A stretch of DNA of 64,000 nt, taken from contig CALSSW010000001.1 of NCBI GenBank assembly GCA_943789105.1, forward strand, positions 434,001 to 498,000. The letters are read 5' to 3'. Position 1 is the first letter of the stretch; each line of letters opens with the position of its first letter. Positions 32,716 through 44,800 of the stretch are shown in pieces. The notes under the pieces are model-generated. The model was not told the origin of the DNA and did no database searches. It saw only the letters and a list, made by a program, of their open reading frames with translations. Source of the DNA: an uncultured Ulvibacter sp. Lineage in GTDB: Bacteria > Bacteroidota > Bacteroidia > Flavobacteriales > Flavobacteriaceae. Made by a program: the position numbers and the translations under genes.

Positions 32716-32789
32716 GCCGATGTAGCTCAGCTGGCTAGAGCAGCTGATTTGTAATCAGCAGGTCGTGGGTTCGAGTCCCTCCATCGGCT
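32716..32789 (+). tRNA. tRNA-Thr (anticodon TGT)
   Basis: 74 bases. The acceptor GCCGATG pairs with CATCGGC, the anticodon stem GCTGA/TCAGC holds loop TTTGTAA with TGT, and the T arm is GTGGG TTCGAGT CCCTC. CCA is not encoded. It is the first of four tRNAs before tuf. Confidence 0.96.
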
Positions 32790-32916
32790 CATTAAATTTT
32801 GAAAAGTTCGGTTTCTTTTTTGTAGTTAGAAACACTTATATACAGAGGTCTTTTTAAATGTTAGTTCTTTAAAATATTGATTTTCAAATTTGAATAATAC
32901 ATTCAAAGTAAAAATA

Positions 32917-32998
<82 letters not shown>

Positions 32999-33103
32999 CA
33001 AACTTTTTTACTCTTTAATGGCTGTAAGCGTTACTATTATTATATTGCGCTTGTGGTTTTTTGAAATTGAAAGCTAGAGAAATCATCGTATTTCTCTTTA
33101 AAA

Positions 33104-33176
33104 GCGGGAGTAGCTCAGTTGGTAGAGCGTCAGCCTTCCAAGCTGAATGTCGCCAGTTCGAACCTGGTCTCCCGCT
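33104..33176 (+). tRNA. tRNA-Gly (anticodon TCC)
   Basis: 73 bases. The acceptor GCGGGAG pairs with CTCCCGC, and the anticodon stem TCAGC/GCTGA holds loop CTTCCAA with TCC. Confidence 0.96.
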
Positions 33177-33305
33177 CTATTTTCATCCTTGCAGTTTTGT
33201 GAGGATATTGTTGTTTACAGGCATTTGGTCTGTAAACAACAAGCAGCTCTTTTGAGTTTTGATTTGATTTTTAATGAAATCAAACGTGAGACCAGCAAGT
33301 AAAAA

Positions 33306-33377
33306 GCCGGTGTAGCTCAGGGGTAGAGCGTTTCCTTGGTAAGGAAGAGGTCACGAGTTCAATTCTCGTCATTGGCT
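33306..33377 (+). tRNA. tRNA-Thr (anticodon GGT)
   Basis: 72 bases. The acceptor GCCGGTG pairs with CATTGGC through two G-T pairs, and the anticodon loop TTGGTAA carries GGT. It is 64 bases before tuf, with which it is probably co-transcribed. Confidence 0.95.
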
Positions 33378-33441
33378 CAAAAAGAAATAAGTATAAATAC
33401 AATTGAACACTAATATATAACTAAGTTAAACTAAATACAAA

Positions 33442-34629
33442 ATGGCAAAGGCAACATATGATCGTTCGAAACCACACCTTAATGTAGGTACTATTGGACA
33501 CGTAGATCACGGTAAAACAACATTAACAGCTGCGATTACTAAGGTACTATCGGATGCTGGATTCTCAGAAGCATCAGCTTTTGATCAAATTGACAACGCT
33601 CCAGAAGAAAAAGAGCGTGGTATAACAATTAATTCTTCGCACGTTGAGTACGCGACGGCTAACCGTCACTACGCACACGTTGACTGTCCAGGTCACGCCG
33701 ATTATGTAAAGAACATGGTTACGGGTGCTGCACAAATGGATGGAGCAATACTAGTTGTTGCTGCAACTGATGGACCAATGCCACAAACACGTGAGCATAT
33801 CCTTTTAGGACGTCAGGTAGGTATTCCACGTATCGTTGTATTTATGAACAAAGTAGATATGGTTGATGATGAGGAATTACTTGAGCTAGTAGAGATGGAG
33901 ATCAGAGATCTTTTATCTTTCTATGAGTATGATGGTGATAATGGACCCGTAATCGCTGGTTCTGCCCTTGGTGCACTAAACGGTGAGCAAAAATGGGTTG
34001 ATACTGTTATCGAACTAATGGCAGCTGTAGATACTTGGATCGAAGAGCCGTTAAGAGAGGTAGATAAGCCTTTCTTGATGCCTATCGAGGATGTATTCTC
34101 TATTACTGGTCGTGGAACAGTAGCTACAGGTCGTATCGAAACTGGTATCGCAAATACTGGAGATCCAGTTGAAATCATCGGAATGGGAGCTGAGAAATTA
34201 ACTTCTACAATTACTGGTATTGAAATGTTCCGTCAAATCCTCGATAGAGGAGAGGCTGGAGATAATGCGGGTATTCTTTTAAGAGGTATTGAAAAATCAA
34301 TGATTTCTAGAGGAATGGTAATCGTTAAGCCAGGATCTGTAACACCACATGCTAAGTTTAAAGCTGAGGTATACGTGCTTAAAAAAGAAGAAGGTGGACG
34401 TCACACTCCATTCCATAATAACTACAGACCACAGTTTTACGTTCGTACAACTGATGTAACAGGTAACATCTCTCTTCCTGATGGAGTTGAAATGGTAATG
34501 CCTGGAGATAACTTAACTATTAATGTTGAGTTGATTTCTGCAATTGCAATGAGCATTGGTTTACGTTTTGCTATCCGTGAAGGTGGTAGAACTGTAGGAG
34601 CAGGTCAGGTAACTGAAATTTTAGACTAA
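33442..34629 (+). CDS. tuf: Elongation factor Tu
   Basis: 395 residues; GTPase that brings aminoacyl-tRNA to the ribosome. All G motifs are visible: GHVDHGKTT (G1), [12 protein letters not shown] (G2), DCPGHADY (G3), [10 protein letters not shown] (G4) and GSALGAL (G5). The beta-barrel domains 2 and 3 follow and the protein ends [10 protein letters not shown]. Codon use is visibly more regular than in the neighbouring metabolic genes, as expected for high expression. The tRNA cluster lies upstream and tRNA-Trp downstream, the standard flavobacterial order. Confidence 0.98.
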   Translation: MAKATYDRSKPHLNVGTIGHVDHGKTTLTAAITKVLSDAGFSEASAFDQIDNAPEEKERGITINSSHVEYATANRHYAHVDCPGHADYVKNMVTGAAQMDGAILVVAATDGPMPQTREHILLGRQVGIPRIVVFMNKVDMVDDEELLELVEMEIRDLLSFYEYDGDNGPVIAGSALGALNGEQKWVDTVIELMAAVDTWIEEPLREVDKPFLMPIEDVFSITGRGTVATGRIETGIANTGDPVEIIGMGAEKLTSTITGIEMFRQILDRGEAGDNAGILLRGIEKSMISRGMVIVKPGSVTPHAKFKAEVYVLKKEEGGRHTPFHNNYRPQFYVRTTDVTGNISLPDGVEMVMPGDNLTINVELISAIAMSIGLRFAIREGGRTVGAGQVTEILD

Positions 34630-34682
34630 AAATTAGTCTATAGTATATAGAGTAAAGGTGTTCCGTTTTTTCGGGACGCCTT
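34622..34682 (+). promoter_or_regulatory. Two stem-loops between tuf and tRNA-Trp
   Basis: The first, TAGACTAA-AAA-TTAGTCTA (34622-34640), includes the tuf stop codon. The second, AAGGTGTTCCG-TTTTTT-CGGGACGCCTT (34655-34682), has 11 base pairs (two G-T) and an all-T loop. Only a weak T run follows, so partial termination or RNA processing between tuf and trpT is more likely than full termination. Confidence 0.6.
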
Positions 34683-34726
34683 GACTTTTATAACGGGTTT
34701 AGCTCTTTTTGAGCAGAATAATCCAT

Positions 34727-34799
34727 ACGGGATTAGCTCAGTTGGTAGAGCACTGGTCTCCAAAACCAGGTGTCGTGAGTTCGAGTCTCCCATCCCGTG
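34727..34799 (+). tRNA. tRNA-Trp (anticodon CCA)
   Basis: 73 bases. The acceptor ACGGGAT pairs with ATCCCGT, and the anticodon stem CTGGT/ACCAG holds loop CTCCAAA with CCA. It lies between tuf and secE, the usual place in this family. Confidence 0.96.
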
Positions 34800-34854
34800 C
34801 ATAGTTACTGAAGTTTTATTATTTCAGTAGTAGAAAAAATAAATACCCTCAACG

Positions 34855-35040
34855 ATGGTGAACTATATTAAAGAGTCTTATAACGAATTAAAAAATCACG
34901 TAACGTGGACGCCTTGGTCTGAAGCGCAACGTCTTACTGTTATTGTTGCTGCATTTTCTGTAGTATTGGCATTGGTAGTATGGGGAGTTGATACTGTTTT
35001 TAGCGGCGTTATATCTTATTACTTTGAGCTAATTAAATAA
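34855..35040 (+). CDS. secE: Preprotein translocase subunit SecE
   Basis: 61 residues with a single membrane helix (LTVIVAAFSVVLALVVWGVD), preceded by the amphipathic SYNELKNHVTWTPWSEAQR, the conserved SecE surface helix. It is part of SecYEG. Five bases separate it from nusG. Confidence 0.95.
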   Translation: MVNYIKESYNELKNHVTWTPWSEAQRLTVIVAAFSVVLALVVWGVDTVFSGVISYYFELIK

Positions 35041-35045
35041 TAAGC

Positions 35046-35600
35046 ATGGCCGAAACAAAAAGTACAAAAAAGTGGTATGTTGTCCGTTCAGTAAGTGGAC
35101 AGGAAAACAAAATCAAATCTTATATTGAGTCTGAAATCACACGTTTGAACCTTCAGGACTATATAGAAAATATTTTGGTTCCTACCGAAAAGGTAATACA
35201 GATACGTAACGGAAAAAAAACAAACAAAGAGCGCGTTTATTTTCCAGGGTATATTATGGTGCAAGCAAGTCTTGCCGGTGAAATACCTCATATTATAAGA
35301 TCTATTAATGGAGTGATTGGTTTTCTAGGAGAAGTTAAAGGAGGAGAGCCAGTACCACTTAGACAAAGTGAAGTAAATAGGTTATTAGGGAAAGTAGATG
35401 AGCTTTCTGTAAAGGATGAGAATGTAAATATTCCATTCACTATTGGTGAAACGATAAAGGTTGTTGATGGACCTTTCAACGGTTTTAACGGAACTGTTGA
35501 GAACATCAATGAAGAAAAACGCAAGCTAGAGGTAATGGTTAAGATTTTCGGAAGAAAAACACCATTAGAGCTAAGCTACATGCAAGTAGAGAAAGTATAA
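35046..35600 (+). CDS. nusG: Transcription termination/antitermination factor NusG
   Basis: 184 residues. The NGN domain (KKWYVVRSVSGQENKIKSYI ... VYFPGYIMVQ) binds RNA polymerase. The KOW domain (VVDGPFNGFNGTVENINEEK) can bind Rho or ribosomal protein S10. It forms an operon with secE upstream and the L11/L1 genes downstream. Confidence 0.97.
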   Translation: MAETKSTKKWYVVRSVSGQENKIKSYIESEITRLNLQDYIENILVPTEKVIQIRNGKKTNKERVYFPGYIMVQASLAGEIPHIIRSINGVIGFLGEVKGGEPVPLRQSEVNRLLGKVDELSVKDENVNIPFTIGETIKVVDGPFNGFNGTVENINEEKRKLEVMVKIFGRKTPLELSYMQVEKV

Positions 35601-35680
35601 AAATTGTTACACGCTATATTATAGGTTTTATTTAAAGCTTCCACTTTAAATTAAATCGACAAATTTTTTAAAAACAGAAA

Positions 35681-36118
35681 ATGGCAAAAGAAGTCAGTAA
35701 AGTAGTAAAATTGCAAGTTCGTGGAGGTGCGGCTAACCCCTCGCCACCAGTTGGACCCGCTTTAGGTGCTGCCGGTGTGAATATCATGGAGTTCTGTAAG
35801 CAGTTTAACGCTAGAACACAAGATAAGCAAGGAAAAGTATTGCCAGTTGCGATTACAGTATATAAAGACAAGTCTTTTGATTTTGTTATTAAAACTCCTC
35901 CAGCTGCTGTACAAATTCTTGAGGCAATCAAGGTCAAAAAAGGATCTAGTGAGCCACACGTTAAGAAGGTAGGAACTATTTCTTGGGATCAAATTAGAGT
36001 CATTGCAGAAGACAAAATGCCCGATTTAAATGCTTTTAGTATTGAGTCTGCTATGAAAATGGTAGCCGGTACTGCACGTTCAATGGGAATTAAAACAAAA
36101 GGTACTGCACCTTCATAA
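35681..36118 (+). CDS. rplK: 50S ribosomal protein uL11
   Basis: 145 residues. [20 protein letters not shown] and [14 protein letters not shown] are the conserved N-terminal domain, and the RNA-binding C-terminal domain ends [12 protein letters not shown]. It is the substrate of PrmA (gene at 2.5 kb). Confidence 0.98.
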   Translation: MAKEVSKVVKLQVRGGAANPSPPVGPALGAAGVNIMEFCKQFNARTQDKQGKVLPVAITVYKDKSFDFVIKTPPAAVQILEAIKVKKGSSEPHVKKVGTISWDQIRVIAEDKMPDLNAFSIESAMKMVAGTARSMGIKTKGTAPS

Positions 36119-36136
36119 TAAAAAAGAATCTATAGA

Positions 36137-36832
36137 ATGGCAAGATTAACTAAAAAGCAAAAAGTGAATACTGCGAAAGTGGAGGCTAAAACCTACACTC
36201 TTTCAGAAGCTTCAGCTTTAATAAAAGAAATCTCCAACACAAACTTTGATCCATCCGTGGACCTTGCTGTGCGTCTTAATGTAGACCCACGCAAAGCAAA
36301 CCAAATGGTTAGAGGCGTTGTTACCTTACCTCACGGTACAGGTAAAGATGTGAAGGTGTTAGCCTTAGTTACTCCAGATAAGGAAGCTGAAGCTACAGCT
36401 GCCGGAGCAGACTTTGTTGGATTAGATGAGTACCTCGATAAGATTAAAGGAGGTTGGACAGATGTTGACGTAATTGTAACTATGCCAAGTGTAATGGGTA
36501 AATTAGGCCCATTAGGGCGTGTTTTAGGACCTCGTGGTCTTATGCCAAACCCAAAGACTGGTACAGTTACCATGGACGTTGCTAAAGCGGTTAAAGACGT
36601 GAAAGGTGGTAAGATTGACTTTAAAGTTGAGAAGACTGGTATTATTCATGCAGCAATAGGAAAAGCATCTTTTGATGCAGTAAATATTGCAGGAAACGCA
36701 AGAGAATTATTAACTACGTTGGTAAAACTGAAGCCTCAAGCGGCTAAGGGTGTTTATATTAAAAGTATATTCATGTCCAGCACAATGAGCCCAAGTATCG
36801 AGATTGATGCCAAAGGATTCACTGAGCAGTAA
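36137..36832 (+). CDS. rplA: 50S ribosomal protein uL1
   Basis: 231 residues. Typical uL1 motifs are [20 protein letters not shown] and [20 protein letters not shown]. It binds 23S rRNA at the L1 stalk and, in many bacteria, its own mRNA. It follows rplK after 18 bases. Confidence 0.98.
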   Translation: MARLTKKQKVNTAKVEAKTYTLSEASALIKEISNTNFDPSVDLAVRLNVDPRKANQMVRGVVTLPHGTGKDVKVLALVTPDKEAEATAAGADFVGLDEYLDKIKGGWTDVDVIVTMPSVMGKLGPLGRVLGPRGLMPNPKTGTVTMDVAKAVKDVKGGKIDFKVEKTGIIHAAIGKASFDAVNIAGNARELLTTLVKLKPQAAKGVYIKSIFMSSTMSPSIEIDAKGFTEQ

Positions 36833-36843
36833 AACACAGACTT

Positions 36844-37365
36844 ATGACTAGACAAGAAAAATCACAAGTAATTGAAACGTTAACTGCACAGCTTACAGAT
36901 AATACTACTATTTATTTAGCAGATATTTCTGGCTTGGATGCTGGTAAAACATCAAACTTGCGTCGTGCTTGCTATAAAGCAGGTGTGAAGTTGGCAGTAG
37001 TTAAAAACACATTGCTTGCAAAAGCAATGGAGAGTTCTGATAAAGATTTTGGCGATTTGCCACAAACCTTAAAAGGGAACACTTCTTTATTATTTTCAGA
37101 AACAGGAAATGCACCTGCTAAGATCATAAAGGAATTTAGAAAAAAATCTGAAAAACCTTTACTTAAAGGAGCATATATCGAAGAGGCTATCTATATTGGA
37201 GATGATCAACTAGACAATCTAGTAAACATCAAATCTAAAGAAGAGGTTATTGGAGATATTATCACCTTATTACAATCACCTGCTAAAAATGTTATTTCTG
37301 CTCTTAAGAGTAGTGGAAATACACTTTCAGGTATTGTTAAAACACTTTCTGAAAGAGAAGGATAA
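36844..37365 (+). CDS. rplJ: 50S ribosomal protein uL10
   Basis: 173 residues. TIYLADISGLDAGKTSNLRR and VKLAVVKNTLLAKAM are the rRNA-binding part, and the C-terminal helix binds L7/L12 dimers. It is 11 bases after rplA. Confidence 0.97.
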   Translation: MTRQEKSQVIETLTAQLTDNTTIYLADISGLDAGKTSNLRRACYKAGVKLAVVKNTLLAKAMESSDKDFGDLPQTLKGNTSLLFSETGNAPAKIIKEFRKKSEKPLLKGAYIEEAIYIGDDQLDNLVNIKSKEEVIGDIITLLQSPAKNVISALKSSGNTLSGIVKTLSEREG

Positions 37366-37426
37366 TCAATACAATACACTAATTAAATTACAAACAATAA
37401 ATTACAATTTTTAAAAACGATAGAAA

Positions 37427-37801
37427 ATGGCAGATTTAAAAGATTTCGCAGAACAATTAGTTAACTTAACCGTAAAAGAGGTTAATGAATTAGCTACTAT
37501 ATTAAAAGATGAGTACGGTATCGAGCCTGCTGCTGCAGCTGTTGCTGTTGCTGGCGGTGCAGCTGGTGGCGCAGAAGCTGCTGATGAGCAAACTGAGTTT
37601 GACGTAATTCTTACGGCAGCCGGTGGAGCAAAATTAGCGGTAGTAAAACTAGTTAAAGAATTAACTGGTGCTGGTCTTAAAGACGCAAAAGGATTAGTTG
37701 ATAATGCACCATCTCCAATTAAAGAGGGTGTGTCTAAAGACGAAGCTGAAGCGCTTAAAGCTCAATTAGAAGAAGCTGGAGCAGAGGTTGAGCTTAAGTA
37801 A
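37427..37801 (+). CDS. rplL: 50S ribosomal protein bL12
   Basis: 124 residues. The N-terminal dimerisation domain is [20 protein letters not shown], followed by an alanine-glycine hinge ([18 protein letters not shown]). The C-terminal domain with [20 protein letters not shown] contacts the translational GTPases. Confidence 0.98.
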   Translation: MADLKDFAEQLVNLTVKEVNELATILKDEYGIEPAAAAVAVAGGAAGGAEAADEQTEFDVILTAAGGAKLAVVKLVKELTGAGLKDAKGLVDNAPSPIKEGVSKDEAEALKAQLEEAGAEVELK

Positions 37802-37824
37802 GCTTTCCTAACTCCAAACCTTAA

Positions 37825-37862
37825 GGTTTAGGTCTTCCGTTTACCGCGGAAAGACCTAAACC
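37825..37862 (+). terminator. Attenuator-like hairpin between rplL and rpoB
   Basis: GGTTTAGGTCTTCCG (37825-37839) pairs with CGGAAAGACCTAAACC (37847-37862), 15 pairs with one bulged A, around a seven-base loop. Only a short run CTTTTG follows. In many bacteria the rplL-rpoB space partly stops or processes transcripts so that ribosomal proteins exceed RNA polymerase; the same role is inferred here. Confidence 0.75.
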
Positions 37863-37937
37863 CTTTTGTGTATATAAAGGTTGCTATTTTTTTGAGTATA
37901 CACCAACATAACTTGTTTAACTAAATTCCGTCCATAG

Positions 37938-40900
37938 ATGTCAGCAATGTTAACTGAAAGATTGAATTTTTCTTCTGTTCAAAATAAGCCCGATTACCCG
38001 GACTTTTTGGACATCCAGATCAAATCCTTCCAGGATTTTTTCCAGTTGGAAACCAAATCAGAAGAAAGAGGCCAAGAAGGATTGTACAAAACCTTTTTGG
38101 AGAATTTCCCAATTACAGATACTCGTAACCAGTTCGTGTTAGAGTTTTTAGATTATTTTGTAGATCCACCAAGATATTCAATTCAAGAGTGTATTGAGCG
38201 TGGTCTTACCTACAGTGTGCCATTAAAAGCGCGTTTAAAACTGTATTGTACAGATCCAGAACACGAAGACTTTGAAACAATTGTTCAGGATGTATACCTA
38301 GGTACTATTCCTTACATGACTCCTTCAGGTACTTTTTGTATCAATGGAGCGGAGCGTATTGTGGTTTCTCAACTACACCGTTCTCCAGGGGTATTCTTTG
38401 GACAATCATTCCATGCCAATGGAACAAAGCTATATTCGGCCAGAGTAATTCCTTTTAAAGGTTCTTGGATCGAATTTGCTACAGATATCAACAGCGTTAT
38501 GTACGCTTATATCGATAGAAAGAAAAAATTACCAGTTACAACCCTCTTTAGAGCTATTGGTTTTGAGAGAGATAAAGATATTCTTGAAATATTTGATCTT
38601 GCAGAAGAGGTTAAAGCTACCAAAACTGGATTAAAAAAATACTTAGGTCGTAAGTTAGCAGCACGTGTGCTGAAAACTTGGCATGAAGATTTTGTAGATG
38701 AAGATACTGGTGAAGTTGTATCTATTGAGCGTAATGAAATTATCTTAGATCGTGATACTGTTCTTGAAAAAGAGCATATCGAAGAAATCATAGACTCTGG
38801 TTCTAAAACCATTTTATTACACAAAGAGGATAATCATCTTGCAGATTATGCAATTATCCACAACACGCTTCAAAAAGATCCTACGAATTCTGAAAAGGAA
38901 GCCGTAGAGCATATATATAGGCAATTGCGTAACGCTGAACCGCCAGATGAGGAGACCGCTCGTGGTATCATCAACAAGTTGTTTTTCTCTGACCAGAGAT
39001 ACAACCTAGGTGAGGTAGGACGTTACCGTATGAATAAAAAACTGGGTCTTGATATTGCAATGGACAAGCAAGTGCTTACCAAAGAAGATATCATAACTAT
39101 TGTTAAATACTTAATAGAGCTTATTAATTCTAAAGCAGAGATTGATGATATTGATCACCTGTCTAACCGTCGTGTACGTACCGTAGGTGAACAGTTATCT
39201 TCTCAGTTTGGTGTTGGTCTTGCTCGTATGGCTCGTACCATTCGTGAAAGAATGAATGTGCGTGATAATGAGGTATTTACACCAATTGATTTAATTAATG
39301 CCAAGACCTTGTCTTCTGTGATTAATTCTTTTTTCGGAACGAATCAGTTATCACAGTTTATGGATCAAACAAACCCACTAGCAGAGATTACCCACAAACG
39401 TAGGTTATCTGCACTTGGGCCAGGTGGTCTCTCTAGAGAAAGAGCAGGATTTGAGGTACGTGATGTACATTACACTCACTACGGAAGATTATGTCCTATT
39501 GAAACTCCTGAAGGGCCAAACATTGGGCTTATTTCATCTTTGGCTGTTTATGCCAAGGTGAATAATCTAGGATTTATTGAAACACCCTACCGTAAGGTAA
39601 CAGACGGTGTTATTGATCTTAAGACAACTCCACAATACCTTTCTGCTGAAGAAGAAGAAGGACAGATGATTGCTCAGGCAAACATTCCTTTAAAAGCCAG
39701 CGGGAAAATTGACACAGAAAGAGTTATTGCCCGTGAAGAAGGTGACTTCCCTGTGGTAGAACCAACTCAGATTAATTATGCTGATGTTGCACCAAATCAA
39801 ATTGCATCAATTTCTGCATCATTGATTCCATTTTTGGAACATGATGATGCCAACCGTGCTTTGATGGGGTCTAACATGATGCGTCAAGCCGTGCCGTTAT
39901 TAATTGCAGATTCACCAATTGTAGGTACTGGTTTAGAGCGTCAAGTAGCTTCAGATTCTCGTGTACTTATCAATGCAGAGGGAGATGGAACTGTTGAGTA
40001 TGTTGATGCAAATAAAGTTACTATAAAGTATGACCGTTCTCAAAAAGAGGGTATGGTAAGCTTTGATAGCGACAGCAAAACATACCAATTAATTAAGTTT
40101 AGAAAAACAAATCAAGGTACATCTATTAACCTAAAGCCTATTGTTAGACAAGGGGATAGAGTATTAAAAGGTCAAGTGCTATGTCAAGGGTACGCTACAG
40201 AAAAAGGGGAGCTTGCACTAGGACGTAACATGAAGGTTGCCTTTATGCCTTGGAAAGGATATAACTTTGAGGATGCCATTGTAATTTCAGAAAGAGTAGT
40301 ACGTGAAGATATCTTTACCTCTATTCATATCGATGAGTATTCATTAGAAGTTAGAGACACGAAACTAGGAAACGAAGAACTAACAAATGATATTCCTAAC
40401 GTTTCAGAAGAGGCCACTAAAGACCTTGATGAAAACGGAATGATTAGAATTGGTGCAGAAGTAAAACCTGGTGATATTCTTATTGGTAAGATTACTCCAA
40501 AAGGAGAAAGCGATCCTACCCCTGAAGAAAAATTATTACGCGCCATCTTTGGTGATAAAGCCGGTGATGTAAAAGATGCTTCTTTAAAAGCCTCTCCATC
40601 ATTACATGGTGTTGTTATCAATAAAAAGTTGTTTGCACGTGCGGTAAAAGACAAACGTAAAAGAGCTAAAGATAAGGAAGACATTGCTGCACTTGAGGTG
40701 AAGTATGACGGAAAATTTGACTCTCTTAAAGAGGTGTTGGTAGAAAAACTATTTACAATTGTTGGAGGTAAAACTGCTCAAGGCGTTACAAACGATCTTG
40801 GTGAAGTTGTCTTTCCAAAAGGTAAAAAGTATACACTCAAGATGTTAAATGCAGTAGATGACTACACGCATTTGGTTGGAGGAGTTTGGGCAACAGATAA

Positions 40901-41750
40901 TCAAACCAATGAAATGGTTGCAGATCTCATGCACAACTACCGTATCAAAGAAAATGACCTGCAAGGTAACTTGCGTCGTGAGAAGTTCACTATCTCTGTT
41001 GGAGATGAACTTCCTGCAGGAATCTTGAAACTTGCTAAAATTTATGTTGCTAAAAAACGTAAATTAAAAGTGGGTGATAAGATGGCAGGACGTCACGGTA
41101 ACAAAGGTATTGTGGCTCGTATTGTAAGAGATGAGGATATGCCATTTTTAGAAGATGGATCTCCGGTGGATATTGTTTTAAATCCACTTGGTGTACCCTC
41201 TCGTATGAATATTGGTCAAATCTATGAAACTGTTTTAGGATGGGCTGGTCAAAAATTAGGACGCAAGTATGCAACTCCAATTTTTGATGGTGCAACCATA
41301 GATCAAATCAACGAGTTAACCGATGAGGCTGGAATTCCAAGATTTGGACATACCTACCTTTATGACGGTGGAACTGGACAACGTTTTGATCAACCAGCAA
41401 CTGTAGGTGTGATTTACATGTTGAAACTAGGACATATGGTTGATGACAAGATGCATGCCCGTTCTATAGGGCCATACTCACTAATTACACAACAACCATT
41501 GGGTGGTAAAGCTCAGTTCGGGGGTCAGCGTTTTGGAGAGATGGAAGTATGGGCACTTGAAGCATATGGAGCATCAAGTACTTTACGTGAAATATTGACA
41601 GTGAAGTCTGATGATGTGATTGGTAGAGCTAAAACTTACGAAAGTATCGTTAAGGGTGAGGCAATGCCAGAACCGGGTCTTCCAGAGTCTTTTAACGTGT
41701 TAATGCACGAGCTTAAAGGCCTTGGATTAGACATCAGGCTAGAAGAATAA
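37938..41750 (+). CDS. rpoB: DNA-directed RNA polymerase subunit beta
   Basis: 1270 residues; ATG 37938 or ATG 37947 ([10 protein letters not shown]) could start it. Expected regions are seen in order: the rifampicin pocket around [20 protein letters not shown] and [12 protein letters not shown], the [16 protein letters not shown] motif, [27 protein letters not shown] and the C-terminal [20 protein letters not shown]. The insert after [14 protein letters not shown] (residues about 880-990) is the Bacteroidota-type lineage insertion. The core Rif-pocket residues D, H, R and S look wild type. Confidence 0.98.
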   Translation: MSAMLTERLNFSSVQNKPDYPDFLDIQIKSFQDFFQLETKSEERGQEGLYKTFLENFPITDTRNQFVLEFLDYFVDPPRYSIQECIERGLTYSVPLKARLKLYCTDPEHEDFETIVQDVYLGTIPYMTPSGTFCINGAERIVVSQLHRSPGVFFGQSFHANGTKLYSARVIPFKGSWIEFATDINSVMYAYIDRKKKLPVTTLFRAIGFERDKDILEIFDLAEEVKATKTGLKKYLGRKLAARVLKTWHEDFVDEDTGEVVSIERNEIILDRDTVLEKEHIEEIIDSGSKTILLHKEDNHLADYAIIHNTLQKDPTNSEKEAVEHIYRQLRNAEPPDEETARGIINKLFFSDQRYNLGEVGRYRMNKKLGLDIAMDKQVLTKEDIITIVKYLIELINSKAEIDDIDHLSNRRVRTVGEQLSSQFGVGLARMARTIRERMNVRDNEVFTPIDLINAKTLSSVINSFFGTNQLSQFMDQTNPLAEITHKRRLSALGPGGLSRERAGFEVRDVHYTHYGRLCPIETPEGPNIGLISSLAVYAKVNNLGFIETPYRKVTDGVIDLKTTPQYLSAEEEEGQMIAQANIPLKASGKIDTERVIAREEGDFPVVEPTQINYADVAPNQIASISASLIPFLEHDDANRALMGSNMMRQAVPLLIADSPIVGTGLERQVASDSRVLINAEGDGTVEYVDANKVTIKYDRSQKEGMVSFDSDSKTYQLIKFRKTNQGTSINLKPIVRQGDRVLKGQVLCQGYATEKGELALGRNMKVAFMPWKGYNFEDAIVISERVVREDIFTSIHIDEYSLEVRDTKLGNEELTNDIPNVSEEATKDLDENGMIRIGAEVKPGDILIGKITPKGESDPTPEEKLLRAIFGDKAGDVKDASLKASPSLHGVVINKKLFARAVKDKRKRAKDKEDIAALEVKYDGKFDSLKEVLVEKLFTIVGGKTAQGVTNDLGEVVFPKGKKYTLKMLNAVDDYTHLVGGVWATDNQTNEMVADLMHNYRIKENDLQGNLRREKFTISVGDELPAGILKLAKIYVAKKRKLKVGDKMAGRHGNKGIVARIVRDEDMPFLEDGSPVDIVLNPLGVPSRMNIGQIYETVLGWAGQKLGRKYATPIFDGATIDQINELTDEAGIPRFGHTYLYDGGTGQRFDQPATVGVIYMLKLGHMVDDKMHARSIGPYSLITQQPLGGKAQFGGQRFGEMEVWALEAYGASSTLREILTVKSDDVIGRAKTYESIVKGEAMPEPGLPESFNVLMHELKGLGLDIRLEE

Positions 41751-41758
41751 ATTATACT

Positions 41759-41776
41759 CCCGCGCCATGGCGCGGG
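41759..41776. promoter_or_regulatory. GC-rich perfect palindrome between rpoB and rpoC
   Basis: CCCGCGCCATGGCGCGGG is its own reverse complement, so the RNA folds as a seven-pair GC stem with loop CATG. It starts 8 bases after the rpoB stop and lies about 70 bases before rpoC. It stands out in AT-rich surroundings. No T tract follows, so processing, mRNA protection or a protein site is more likely than termination. Confidence 0.7.
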
Positions 41777-41846
41777 AAAACAATTCGTTTTTCTTCGGAA
41801 ACAGTCGTTTCCAAATCAATAGTTTTAAATTTTATTTTACAGCATT

Positions 41847-44800
41847 ATGGCAAGAAATAATAAAGAACAAGCAGCACCAAAATTCAATAAGATTTCTATT
41901 GGACTGGCTTCACCAGAGGCTATCCTTGGAGAGTCTAGAGGTGAGGTGTTGAAACCAGAAACAATTAACTACCGCACCCACAAACCAGAGCGTGACGGTT
42001 TATTTTGTGAGCGTATTTTTGGACCTGTAAAGGACTACGAATGTGCTTGTGGAAAATATAAAAGAATTCGCTACAAAGGAATCGTTTGTGATCGTTGTGG
42101 TGTAGAGGTAACAGAAAAGAAAGTACGTAGAGATAGAGTAGGACACATCAATTTGGTGGTGCCTGTTGCTCATATTTGGTATTTCCGTAGTTTACCAAAC
42201 AAAATAGGATATCTTCTTGGTTTACCATCAAAGAAGTTGGATATGATTATTTACTATGAGCGTTACGTAGTTATCCAACCTGGTATTGCCAAAAACGAAG
42301 AGGGAGAATCTGTTCAGAAATTAGATTTCTTAACGGAAGAAGAGTATCTCACTATTTTAGAGACCATTCCTCAGGAGAATCAATACTTAGAGGATTCAGA
42401 TCCAAACAAATTCATCGCTAAGATGGGAGCAGAGTGTTTGATTGATTTATTGAATTTAATTGATCTTCACGCATTGTCTTTCGAGTTGCGTCATAAAGCA
42501 AACAACGAAACCTCTAAGCAACGTAAAACAGAAGCTCTAAAAAGACTTCAAGTTGTAGAGGCCCTTCGTGATGCAAACAAAACTCGTGAGAATAAAGCCT
42601 CTTGGATGATCATGAAGGTTATTCCAATTATACCGCCAGAATTGCGTCCACTAGTACCACTAGATGGAGGTCGTTTTGCAACCTCAGATTTAAATGATTT
42701 ATACCGCCGTGTAATTATCCGTAACAACCGTTTAAAGCGTTTGATGGAGATTAAAGCACCTGAGGTAATTCTACGTAATGAAAAACGTATGTTGCAAGAA
42801 TCTGTAGATTCATTGTTTGACAATACACGTAAATCATCTGCAGTAAAAACAGATAGTAACCGACCCTTAAAATCTCTTTCAGATTCATTGAAAGGAAAGC
42901 AAGGACGTTTCCGTCAAAACCTGTTAGGAAAGCGTGTTGATTATTCTGCACGTTCTGTAATTGTTGTAGGACCAGAATTAAAATTATTTGAATGTGGATT
43001 GCCAAAAGGTATGGCCGCAGAATTATACAAGCCTTTCGTTATACGTAAGTTGATTGAAAGAGGTATTGTTAAGACTGTAAAATCTGCAAAGAAAATTATA
43101 GAGAAAAAGGAGCCTGTTGTTTGGGATATTTTGGAGAATGTCTTAAAAGGACATCCAGTATTGCTAAACCGTGCCCCTACGCTTCACCGTCTAGGTATTC
43201 AAGCGTTTCAGCCAAAATTAATCGAAGGAAAAGCAATCCAGTTGCACCCATTAGTATGTACGGCCTTTAACGCCGATTTTGATGGAGATCAAATGGCAGT
43301 TCACCTTCCCCTTGGGCCAGAGGCGATATTGGAAGCACAACTATTGATGTTGGCTTCACACAATATACTGAATCCTGCAAATGGCGCTCCAGTTGCAGTA
43401 CCTTCTCAAGATATGGTATTGGGTCTTTATTACATGACCAAATTACGCCTATCAACAAAAGAGGTGAAGGTAAAAGGAGAAGGATTAACTTTCTACTCAG
43501 CAGAAGAAGCAGTGATTGCTTACAATGAGAAGATGGTTGATTTAAATGCTCAAATCAAGATTAGAACTAAAGATTTCAATGAAGCTGGAGAGCTTGTGTA
43601 TCAAATTATTGAAACTACACTAGGTAGAGTAATCTTTAATCAAAACGTACCTGAAGCAGCTGGTTATATTAATGAGGTATTAACCAAAAAATCTCTTAGA
43701 GATATTATTGGTGGTATTTTAGCTAAAACCAGTGTGCCTGCAACTGCAGATTTCTTGGATGCCATTAAGACTCTAGGATATAAGTTTGCATTTGAAGGTG
43801 GATTATCATTCTCACTAGGAGATATTATTATTCCAGCAGAAAAGTACACAATGATTGATCAGGCCAATGAAAAAGTAGATGCTATTAGAGCAAACTACAA
43901 CATGGGTCTTATTACTCAAAACGAACGTTACAACCAAGTTATTGATATTTGGACAGCTACCAATGCAGGATTAACCGAGTTATCTATGAAGCGTATACGC
44001 GAAGATCAACAAGGATTTAACTCTGTATATATGATGCTTGATTCTGGAGCACGTGGATCTAAAGAACAGATTCGCCAGTTAACTGGTATGCGTGGTTTGA
44101 TGGCTAAACCTAAAAAATCGAACAGTGGAGGAGGAGAAATTATTGAAAATCCAATTCTTTCTAATTTTAAGGAAGGCCTTTCAATTTTAGAATACTTTAT
44201 CTCTACTCACGGTGCACGTAAAGGACTTGCAGATACGGCCCTTAAAACGGCAGATGCAGGATACCTAACACGTAGACTAGTAGATGTTTCTCAAGATGTT
44301 ATTGTAAATACAGTAGATTGTGGTACACTAAGAGGTATTGAGGTCAAGGCATTAAAGAAAAACGAAGAAGTTGTCGAAGACTTAAAAGCAAGAATTGTTG
44401 GACGTACCTCACTCAATGATGTGATACATCCATTAACAAAGCAAGTGCTGGTTTCAAGCGGACAACACATTGATGAGGTTGTTGCTCAAGCAATTGAGGA
44501 TTCTCCTTTAGATGCTGTTGAAGTTAGATCTGCATTAACATGTGAGGCTAAAAGAGGTATTTGTGCACAATGTTACGGAAGAAACCTAGCTACCAATAAA
44601 ATGGTACAAAGAGGTGAAGCTGTTGGTGTTGTTGCTGCGCAGTCCATTGGTGAGCCAGGAACACAGCTTACATTGCGTACCTTCCACGTGGGTGGTATTG
44701 CAGGTAACATTTCAGAAGAAAACAAACTCAAAGTGAAATTTGATGGTATTGCTGAAATTGAAGATCTAAAAACTGTTAAAGGTCAAGATGCTGATGGTAA

